Below are positions 28,806-36,103 of a stretch of 36,103 bases of DNA, in pieces. The stretch spans positions 1-36,103 of the forward strand of contig JAUZRV010000200.1 of the NCBI GenBank assembly GCA_030950105.1. Direction: 5' to 3'. Position 1 is the first letter of the stretch. Each line of letters opens with the position of its first letter. This DNA is from Rhodobacterales bacterium (GTDB lineage: Bacteria > Pseudomonadota > Alphaproteobacteria > Rhodobacterales > Rhodobacteraceae). The position numbers were made by a program, and so were the translations under genes. Below the pieces are notes generated by a model. That model was not told where the DNA came from. It worked only from the letters and a program-made list of their open reading frames with translations, and ran no database searches.

Positions 28806-29477
28806 CTATCGGTTGGGCGCTGGCGAATATCCGCCATATCCGGGGGGGGGACCATAGCCATTTGGCGGTCGATTTGGTCCAAAGGCGGGGTTGTAGCCGC
28901 CCCATTGTTGCATCTGTGGTGGCATTATCTGTCCAAAATACGGTCCGGTGTTGCGCATGTTTCCTTGATTGAACAGAGGGCCATTCTGAAAGACGGGGGG
29001 GCGATATTGTGGTTGGTTGGCAAAGCCGGAATTGGTGCCGCGATTGTTCATATTGGGCGGGGCGACGTAACCGGGGAAAAAGCCCGGTGTGGTCACCATA
29101 TTTGAGGCGGCAGCGGCGGCCTGATTTGCCCAGCGCTGTCGATTCTGGTTGGCATTGGCGATGTTCGCGGCAGTATTGGGCGGGCTAATGGGGGCCACAT
29201 TTGTTCCGGTATTGGCAGGCGTATTTTCCCCGGGCGTGGCGCGATTTTGCATCCAATAGGGCAACGCTTGCGCATTGTTTTGCGGATTTGCCCAATTTGG
29301 GCGCGCGGGTTGCTGCTGGCGTTGTTGCGGTTGAACGGGTTGCGGCGGGGCAATGATGATTTGATACGGGCCGGGGAGAGGGGCAACCGGCGGTGTCACC
29401 TGTGCCTGCGCGATTGTGGCCAGTTCAACAGCCATGCCAAAGCCCAGAATTGCGGCGAGTTTTGTAAGTCTATGCAT
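28806..29477 (-). CDS. Secreted Pro/Gln/Asn-rich low-complexity protein
   Basis: Signal peptide MHRLTKLAAILGFGMAVELATIAQAQ; PPQPVQPQQRQQQPARPN...; 10 bp downstream of RND permease. Confidence 0.75.
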   Translation of the reverse strand: MHRLTKLAAILGFGMAVELATIAQAQVTPPVAPLPGPYQIIIAPPQPVQPQQRQQQPARPNWANPQNNAQALPYWMQNRATPGENTPANTGTNVAPISPPNTAANIANANQNRQRWANQAAAAASNMVTTPGFFPGYVAPPNMNNRGTNSGFANQPQYRPPVFQNGPLFNQGNMRNTGPYFGQIMPPQMQQWGGYNPAFGPNRPPNGYGPPPGYGGYSPAPNR

Positions 29478-29487
29478 GCTCTGTTCC

Positions 29488-32400
29488 TTACTCGCTTGCG
29501 GTGCTGCCCGGTTTTTTCAACCGGATGCCGCGTCGTCCCGAGGCCTTGGCGGCTTTGGGCTTGGGGGGCTTGGTGGGTTTGGCTGCTTTTGCCGCTGATT
29601 TGGGCGCGGCTTTCACTTTTGGCTTGGCTGCCGCTTTGGAGGCTGGCTTGGCTTTCGGCTTGGGGGCGGGTTTGGCTTTCGGCTTTGCTGCCGCTTTTGC
29701 CGCTGGCTTAACCGCAGCGGGTTTAACGCTCGCTGGCTTTACAGCTGCGGGTTTAACCGCTGCGGGTTTTTGAACTTTCGCCGGGGCCGAGATAACCGGA
29801 GCAGGGCGGGGTGCTGCGGTTTGGGGGGCGGCCATGACGCTTACGGTGCGCGGTTTGGAACCGAACAGGCCAATGAACCACTGAACGCCACCGGATATCA
29901 ACAACCACAGGCCTTCGCCGAGCATCAGGATTGCGTCCATGATCCCGCCAAGAAAGGCGCGGCTTTTGGGCAGGGAACCACCGCCGTGGGGGCGATAGGC
30001 AGGGGCGGCGGTTTCGGTTGCAGCAACCGTTGCGTCTGTGTCCGGTGACCCGTCGCCATTATCGGTAAGCGCCTTGCGGAAGGTCACACAACCGAGCGGG
30101 ATCACGATCAAGGTAAGCAATGTCGACACCATGCCGCCCATCATGAGCGAGATCGCCATGCCTTCAAAAATCGGATCCGAAAGGATCACGGAGGATCCCG
30201 CCATCAACGCCAATGCGGTGATGATAATCGGGCGGGTCCGGGTGCAACAGGCGTAAACGACCGCATCACGCACTTCCATACCGTCTTCGACCGCGTGGCG
30301 CGAAAAATCGACCAGCAGAATCGAGTTGCGCACAATTATCCCGGCGAGCGCGATGAAACCGATCATCGAGGTCGCGGTGAACGGCGCGTCAAACAACCAG
30401 TGGCCGGGTACAATGCCAATCAGGGTAAGCGGGATTGGAGCCATAACAATGGCGGGCATGGTGAAATTGCCGAACTCCCAGACCACAAGAATATAAATCA
30501 GGATCAGCGCGACACCGAATGCAATGCCCATATCGCGGAAAGTGACATAGGTAACGGTCCATTCGCCGGTCCACTCAAGCGCGGATTGCAGGCTGTTTTT
30601 GGGGGGACCGGTGAAATTTGTATCCACGGCGACACCATCGGGGGCAATGTAATCTTCAAGCAGACCTTCGACTTCGAGGATGCCATAAATCGGCGCGCCA
30701 AGCTGGCCTGCGACCTCGCCGGTGACGTATTCAACGGCACGCAGGTCTTTGTGATAGACCGGCGGATCAAGTTGGAAGGCCTCGAAATAGCCAAGTTCGG
30801 TGAGCGGGATCATGGTGCCCGAGGCAGTCGGAATTGGCAGTTGCCCGAGGCGGCCAAAATCACCGCGCAGCGCCAGAGGCATTTGCAGATAGATATATTC
30901 GGGTTCAAGCGCGCGTTCGTTTTTCACATCGCCAAGGATCATCCCGCCCATGGCCATTTCCAGTTGGCGATTGATGTTTTCAACCGACACACCACGGCGC
31001 GACGCCTTTTCGCGGTTCACCACAAAACGCCAGCTATCATAGGGGGCGTGCAGGAAGGTATCGGAATCGACGATTGTTTCGGCTTTGGCGAACATTGCCT
31101 CGACATCACGCGCTACCTGACGGCGGGTCGCACCATCGGGGCCGTAAATCTCGGCGACCATGGTTTGCAAGACCGGCGGTCCGGGGGGCATTTCCACCAC
31201 TTCGAGGTTGCCACCGGCGGCGGCTGCGATCGGGGTCAAGGCATTGCGGGCCAAAACCGCAAGTGCGTGCGAGGACCGTTCGCGATCGCCTTTGTCGGTT
31301 AATTGCACCTGAATGTCGGCTTGCCATGGACGATCCCGCAAATAGGTATGGCGCACCAAGCCGTTGAAGTTAAACGGGCTTGCGGTGCCGGTATAGGATT
31401 GCAGGGCCACGACCTCGGGAATATCCATCAGTTCCTCGGCAAGACGCGCCACGACATTGGCGGTCACCGGAAGGGCGGTGCCCTCGGGCATGTTCAGTAC
31501 GACGTTGAATTCCGGTTTATTGTCGTTTGGCAGCATTTTCACCGCGACGCTTTGGGTGCCGAACATCGACAGGCTCAGGGCGAAGACGAACAACAGGCCG
31601 ATGCCGAAAATCCAGCCTTTGAGGCGGCTGTCGAGGAGCGGCAGCAACATACCTTTGAAAAAGTGGTTGAGTTTGCGTTCCTGACGGTGTTCCGCCTTTT
31701 GCAGCTTGTCGAGCTGTTTCATCGTCGGTTTGATGCGCTGGGCGAGCCAGGGCGTGAATATAAACGCGGCAAACAGCGAGATCAGCATGGCCACAGACCC
31801 AAGGGCCGGAATCGGGGCCATATACGGTCCCATCATGCCGGTCACAAACCCCATCGGCAACAAGGCGGCGATGACGGTGAATGTGGCCAAAATGGTCGGG
31901 TTGCCGACTTCGCGCACCGCATCGACATTGCATTGGTCAGAACATTCGCCCTTCATCAACCAGCGACGGTAGATATTTTCAACCACCACAATGGCATCAT
32001 CCACCAAAATCCCGATGGAAAATATCAGTGCGAACAACGACACCCGATCAATGGTAAAACCAAGCAGGTAAGCGCCAAATACGGTGAGCAGGATCACCAC
32101 AGGGATCACGATCAACACCACAATGGCGGCGCGTAGACCCAACGCATACCAGATCAACAAGGTGACGGCGCCGGTGACCACGAACAATTTAAAGATCAGC
32201 TCGTTCACTTTTTCATTGGCGGTTTCGCCGTAATCGCGGGTCACTTCGACATGGATATTGTCGGGGATCAGGCTGCCTTTGAGGCGCTCGATGTATTCCA
32301 GAACATCTTTGGTCACCTGCACGCCGTTGGAGCCGGCCTTTTTGGCAACCGCGATGGTCACGGCGGGGGCGCCAATGGGCGCGCGGGTGTCGGTGATGGC

Positions 32401-33327
32401 TTCGCCTTCTTCGGCGTGGACGCCATAGGAGGGGCCTGTATAATAGGCGACCATTGTATTGGCGTCGTCGGTGCCTTGGGTCACAAGGGCAACGTCGCGG
32501 ATATAGACGGCCTGGCCCTGGCTGTCGCCAATCATCAGGTTTTCGATGTCTTGCACCGACTGTAGGAAAGCGCCGGTATAAAGGGAAAATGTGGTTTGGC
32601 CGGTTTCCACATTGCCGACGCCACGTTCGGAATTGGCGGTGCGAATGGTTTGGGCCAATTGATCAAGACCAATACCAAACCCCGCAAGGCGTTCAGGAAA
32701 AACCTCGATGTTATAAGCATTCGAGCGGCCACCGACGATAAAGCTCTGCGAGGTGCCGCCGATTTCCTTGAGGCGCTGCATCACATCAAGGCCAAGCGTG
32801 CGCATCGACGCCTCGTCGACCTCGTGGGACCACATGGTAAGGGTGACAACCGGCACATTGTCGATGCCTTTGGGGCGGATCAGGGGTTGGGAGACACCGG
32901 GCGGGATACGATCGAGATTGGATTGGATCTTGTCGTTCAGTTTGACCAAGGACGGCCCGAGTTCTTCGCCCACTTCGAATTGCACGGTGACCATCGCGCC
33001 GTTGCGCTGCGACATGGAATAGACGTGTTTAACACCGGCGATTTCCGACATCATGCGTTCGAGCGGATCGGTGGCAAGCGAGGCCACCTGATCGGCAGAA
33101 GCGCCATGATAGGAAAAGAAAATATCAACCATCGGCACCGAGATTTGCGGATCTTCCTGACGCGGTGTCAGAACCAGACCCATCAACCCGAGGGCAAGGC
33201 AGGCAATCAGCAAAAGTGGCGAAAGCGGCGAATTTATGAAAGTTTTGGCCAAACCGCCCGCCAAGCCGAGATTGTTGGAAAACTCGGGGCTTGCACCGTC
33301 TTTTGCGTCTCTATTGTCTGCCATCAT
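29488..33327 (-). CDS. RND efflux transporter permease with extra C-terminal hydrophobic segment and Lys/Ala/Pro-rich tail
   Basis: TM4 GILVDDAIVVVENIYRRWL, MIGFIALAGIIVRNSILLVDF; 1279 aa; tail AAPQTAAPRPAPV...KPKAAKASGRRGIRLKKPGSTASE. Confidence 0.95.
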   Translation of the reverse strand: MMADNRDAKDGASPEFSNNLGLAGGLAKTFINSPLSPLLLIACLALGLMGLVLTPRQEDPQISVPMVDIFFSYHGASADQVASLATDPLERMMSEIAGVKHVYSMSQRNGAMVTVQFEVGEELGPSLVKLNDKIQSNLDRIPPGVSQPLIRPKGIDNVPVVTLTMWSHEVDEASMRTLGLDVMQRLKEIGGTSQSFIVGGRSNAYNIEVFPERLAGFGIGLDQLAQTIRTANSERGVGNVETGQTTFSLYTGAFLQSVQDIENLMIGDSQGQAVYIRDVALVTQGTDDANTMVAYYTGPSYGVHAEEGEAITDTRAPIGAPAVTIAVAKKAGSNGVQVTKDVLEYIERLKGSLIPDNIHVEVTRDYGETANEKVNELIFKLFVVTGAVTLLIWYALGLRAAIVVLIVIPVVILLTVFGAYLLGFTIDRVSLFALIFSIGILVDDAIVVVENIYRRWLMKGECSDQCNVDAVREVGNPTILATFTVIAALLPMGFVTGMMGPYMAPIPALGSVAMLISLFAAFIFTPWLAQRIKPTMKQLDKLQKAEHRQERKLNHFFKGMLLPLLDSRLKGWIFGIGLLFVFALSLSMFGTQSVAVKMLPNDNKPEFNVVLNMPEGTALPVTANVVARLAEELMDIPEVVALQSYTGTASPFNFNGLVRHTYLRDRPWQADIQVQLTDKGDRERSSHALAVLARNALTPIAAAAGGNLEVVEMPPGPPVLQTMVAEIYGPDGATRRQVARDVEAMFAKAETIVDSDTFLHAPYDSWRFVVNREKASRRGVSVENINRQLEMAMGGMILGDVKNERALEPEYIYLQMPLALRGDFGRLGQLPIPTASGTMIPLTELGYFEAFQLDPPVYHKDLRAVEYVTGEVAGQLGAPIYGILEVEGLLEDYIAPDGVAVDTNFTGPPKNSLQSALEWTGEWTVTYVTFRDMGIAFGVALILIYILVVWEFGNFTMPAIVMAPIPLTLIGIVPGHWLFDAPFTATSMIGFIALAGIIVRNSILLVDFSRHAVEDGMEVRDAVVYACCTRTRPIIITALALMAGSSVILSDPIFEGMAISLMMGGMVSTLLTLIVIPLGCVTFRKALTDNGDGSPDTDATVAATETAAPAYRPHGGGSLPKSRAFLGGIMDAILMLGEGLWLLISGGVQWFIGLFGSKPRTVSVMAAPQTAAPRPAPVISAPAKVQKPAAVKPAAVKPASVKPAAVKPAAKAAAKPKAKPAPKPKAKPASKAAAKPKVKAAPKSAAKAAKPTKPPKPKAAKASGRRGIRLKKPGSTASE

Positions 33328-33359
33328 ATCTCTCCCTTATGTGCTGGCCTGGAACCGGA

Positions 33360-34511
33360 TTATTCGCCGGAGACCAAACTGGCCGGTGGGTTGAGGATGA
33401 CTTGTTCGCCGCCCGAGAGGCCGGAAACAATCGAGATGCGCCCATCAGGAAGCGGGTAGCCGACGCGCACGATGCGCAGGCTTGGCGCGCCATTTTCAAG
33501 CACAAAGACCGAGGGCAGCGAACCGCGCCAGATCAGGGCTTCGGCTGGAAGCGCGGGTTCGGAACGGGTGGGCACCGAAAGGTCGGGCACCGTGACCTCG
33601 ACATACATGCCGGGACCACCGGGGGTTTCAAACGGCAGGTCGAATTTGACCATCACCGTGTGGCGGCCGGGATCGGCCACGGGGAATATTTGCGCCACTT
33701 TGGCGTCAACTGTAACGCCGCCGAGATCAAGACGCGCCGGCACGATCATGCCTTCGGTCAGGCCAGCAGCAAGGCGCACGGGCACGTCGGCCTCGATACG
33801 CAGATATTCGGTGAAGGCGACGGTCATCAATGGCATGCCCGGTTGCACGGTATCGCCGACCTCGACATTTTTGCGGATCACGACACCGTCAAACGGGGCG
33901 ATGGATTGTGCATTGCGCAGACCGGCATCAAGAGCGTCAAGATTTGCCTGCGCCTGAAGAACCGCGGTTTCGGCCTGTGAAATACCGGCACCGGCCCCAT
34001 ATAGATCGGCCTGACGTTCCACATTGCTGTTGGAGAGGCCCATCTGGTTGGAAAACCCACGGGTAAAGAATTGGTCGAACATCGACGGCACGCCCATGCC
34101 CGGAATTCCGGTAAGCGAATTGGTGCGCGGCGAATAGAGTTCGCGGGAATATTGCATTTGCGAGTTGCGCAAAGCGGATTCGGCTTGCAGGATTTGCGCC
34201 CCTGCGGCGCGGCGCTGGGCCTGAAGGGCGGTGTCGTCGATCATCACCAGAACATCGCCTTTGGTGGCGTCATGTCCTTCGATGCCCGCAAGGTAGGTCA
34301 CGCGGCCGGGAATTTGGGCGCTTAGGGTGACTTCTTTGTAAGGAACGACCGTGCCACCAATGGTTGCACTGCCGCCGGACATGTTCGAAGTGACGAAAGC
34401 GGTCTCAAAATCGGTGGTGGATTGCTGCGCAGACAGGATTTGCGCCGGTGCAGCCGCCAAAGTAGCCGCTAATACCCACTTAAAGCCCAAAGTTGAAAAC
34501 TGATTCGTCAC
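33360..34511 (-). CDS. RND efflux periplasmic adaptor (MFP) subunit
   Basis: IPGRVTYLAGIEGHDATKGDVLVMID lipoyl half-motif, APFDGVVIRKNVEVGDTVQPGMPLMTV second half; GTG start, 32 bp upstream of permease. Confidence 0.93.
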   Translation of the reverse strand: MTNQFSTLGFKWVLAATLAAAPAQILSAQQSTTDFETAFVTSNMSGGSATIGGTVVPYKEVTLSAQIPGRVTYLAGIEGHDATKGDVLVMIDDTALQAQRRAAGAQILQAESALRNSQMQYSRELYSPRTNSLTGIPGMGVPSMFDQFFTRGFSNQMGLSNSNVERQADLYGAGAGISQAETAVLQAQANLDALDAGLRNAQSIAPFDGVVIRKNVEVGDTVQPGMPLMTVAFTEYLRIEADVPVRLAAGLTEGMIVPARLDLGGVTVDAKVAQIFPVADPGRHTVMVKFDLPFETPGGPGMYVEVTVPDLSVPTRSEPALPAEALIWRGSLPSVFVLENGAPSLRIVRVGYPLPDGRISIVSGLSGGEQVILNPPASLVSGE

Positions 34512-34544
34512 TTGGTTAACCCCCCCCGTTCATTCACTTTTTCC

Positions 34545-34567
34545 GAATATGTTGATATTCAATATTC
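34545..34567. promoter_or_regulatory. Candidate operator upstream of the RND adaptor gene: GAATAT-gttg-ATATTC plus a further AATATTC
   Basis: Perfect 6-bp inverted repeat with overlapping third half-site, 34 bp upstream of the GTG start. Confidence 0.4.
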
Positions 34568-34650
34568 AAGATATGAGTTAAGGTTTACCATAAGTTGCGT
34601 TTTTTTCAAAGATATATTGTCATATTTGAATATAAGAATTGCATTAGACC

Positions 34651-34679
34651 AAAAAACCCGCCTTGGAACGGGCGGGTTT
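34651..34679 (-). terminator. Intrinsic terminator of the Met-heptad coiled-coil gene
   Basis: AAACCCGCC-8 nt loop-GGCGGGTTT with A-tract on its left (U-tract on minus). Confidence 0.75.
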
Positions 34680-34718
34680 GATTCGGTTATAACGGTATAT
34701 TTGTGGAGTGGGGGGCGG

Positions 34719-35168
34719 TTAAAATCCGAAAGGCGTGTTGCCCCACATATAGGACATCGGATTTGAAAACGCGTTGGTGGCATTGCTGATGTCATAGGTC
34801 ATGCGGTTCATATTGCCGACCAGACCATTCATCGAATAATTCAGGGCCGCAACCGATTGGTTCATATCCCCGATATCGTCGGTCATGCCGGAAATATTGC
34901 GGTTCATGCCATTAATGCTGTCGTTCATTTCGGTCATGTTCTGGTTCATGACGACAAAATTTTCGCTCATGCTGTGCACATCTGTTGTCATGCTGACCAA
35001 GGTGGTGTTCATGGTTTTGATGCTCTCGTTCAATTCAACCATGATATCGGTCATGGTGAACACCCGCAGGGCCATCCCATACATAACCCAGGTAAATACG
35101 GCCATGACGATAAGGATACCCGCCGTTGTCAAAACAACGAAGCCGCCGCTACTTGCGCGTCTATACAT
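34719..35168 (-). CDS. Single-pass membrane protein with methionine-core heptad coiled coil
   Basis: SD AAGGAG 6 nt before ATG; MYRRASSGGFVVLTTAGILIVMAVFTWVMYGMAL anchor then 14 contiguous heptads beginning MTDIMVE. Confidence 0.8.
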   Translation of the reverse strand: MYRRASSGGFVVLTTAGILIVMAVFTWVMYGMALRVFTMTDIMVELNESIKTMNTTLVSMTTDVHSMSENFVVMNQNMTEMNDSINGMNRNISGMTDDIGDMNQSVAALNYSMNGLVGNMNRMTYDISNATNAFSNPMSYMWGNTPFGF

Positions 35169-35348
35169 GGTCATCTCCTTGGCGATCACGGCGCAGAGGG
35201 CACCTTGGTCATTGTATTGCTGCGTGCAGATCGGGCCAGATTGGCAACCTGCGGACACATTCATAAACTTAAATACCATTCATTTGCAATTGTCGCGTGT
35301 TTTATTTTTGCGATTACGGTCACTGCGCCGCAGTATAGCCGGTTATGG

Positions 35349-35968
35349 TTAATATTTTCGGTTCACTGGTTTGGTAACGGGGCGGGCGCGGGTTTTTTCG
35401 CGCAGGAATACGAATAATCCCGAGGCCATGATTAGGGCGATCCCAATTGTTGCTATGGAATCAGGGAGTTCCGACCAGAACAACCATCCCCAGAATACCG
35501 CCAAAGGCAGGCCGATATATTCAAACGGGGCCACGGTGGCGGCATCGGTCACCCGATATGCCTGTGACAATGCATAGCCGACCACGCTTGAAATCATCCC
35601 GAGGCCACCAAACAACAACAGGTCACTATCGGCGGGCCACACCCATGCGCGCAGCAGAAAGATCAGGCTTTCGCTCTCTAACCCAACGGCAAAACGGCCA
35701 TCACCAGCAAAGAGCCAAAACCCGATACTAACGATGATAAAGGTCGCCTGAATATAGATCACCAACGCGCTTGCCTTGGTTGTGGCGCCAAGTTTGCGGG
35801 TCAAAATCTGGTTCAGGGCATAGGTGAGGGCGGCGATGATCGGCAATACCATCACGATCCAGCTTACGCCGAAATCGTTTTCGCCTTGCCACGGTTGCAA
35901 CATAATCAAAACGCCGACAAATCCGACAATCACCGCGCCAATGCGAAACGGGCCGACCTTTTCACCTA
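35349..35968 (-). pseudogene. EamA/DMT-family transporter, N-terminal half missing
   Basis: Reading frame runs GEKVGPFRIGAVIVGFVGVLIMLQPW... to the stop; upstream in frame is a TAG/TAA and unrelated sequence. Confidence 0.75.
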
Positions 35969-36103
35969 GCCCGAATTATTCATCAGCCTCCGGGTATTTC
36001 CTTCCGGCGCACTGGATCGGCCGGGTTGACGGCGGCGTTTTGAACTGAGTTTAGAGTGTGCGTTGAAGGTTGATATCTGGGGGTGTTCGGGCGGCTGATG
36101 CCG
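35969..36103. mobile_element. Probable insertion-sequence terminus at the right window edge
   Basis: Sequence change exactly where the transporter homology stops; reverse complement reads ...KRRRQPGRSSAPEGNTRRLMNNSG*, a peptide type I associate with IS-flanking pseudo-ORFs. Confidence 0.4.

Noticed and set aside
29501-29773. + strand Ala/Gly/Leu/Phe-rich ORF that looks like a membrane protein
   Set aside because: Antisense shadow of the Lys/Ala/Pro tail of the RND permease
30295-31302. 335-aa + strand ORF opposite the RND permease, and other long + ORFs (31303-32136, 32596-33459)
   Set aside because: No recognisable domains; antisense to a clearly coding conserved gene in a GC-rich genome
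34857-35417. 186-aa + strand His-rich ORF (MVHIPDIVGHAGNIAVHAINAVVHFGHVL...)
   Set aside because: Antisense shadow of the Met-heptad coiled-coil gene: every Met (ATG) gives CAT (His or Met) on the other strand

Overview
The window reads as alphaproteobacterial DNA, most likely Rhodobacteraceae (inferred from gene content and order; no search was run). It appears to be bounded on both sides by insertion-sequence (IS) fragments: a Mutator/IS256-like end at left truncates an acyltransferase-3/SGNH gene, and a probable IS end at right truncates a DMT (EamA) transporter. The housekeeping part contains a TetR-controlled membrane gene pair, an acyl-CoA dehydrogenase, a TSUP permease, DUF3859, and pckA divergent from chvI-chvG-hprK-rapZ-PTS IIA-HPr. 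It continues with an acyltransferase, an MCP with a probable NIT sensor interrupted by one in-frame TAA, 3-hydroxybutyryl-CoA dehydrogenase, DUF6473, etfBA, HIG1-like/PduO-type cobalamin adenosyltransferase and an SDR. The most unusual part is a ~12 kb block on the minus strand (about 22.9-35.2 kb). It encodes a methionine-core coiled-coil membrane protein with 14 unbroken heptads, an RND adaptor and permease (the permease ends in an extra hydrophobic segment plus a 114-aa Lys/Ala/Pro histone-H1-like tail), and three low-complexity secreted N/Q/G/P-rich proteins. It also encodes a secreted protein of unknown family, a ParA-like ATPase, a membrane-anchored TPR protein, a membrane dynamin-like GTPase and, directly abutting it (TAAATG), a stand-alone FtsH/M41-like domain whose first zinc histidine is Tyr (YEAGH). 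That block is my best candidate for an undescribed envelope/membrane system. All family assignments are by eye from the translations.
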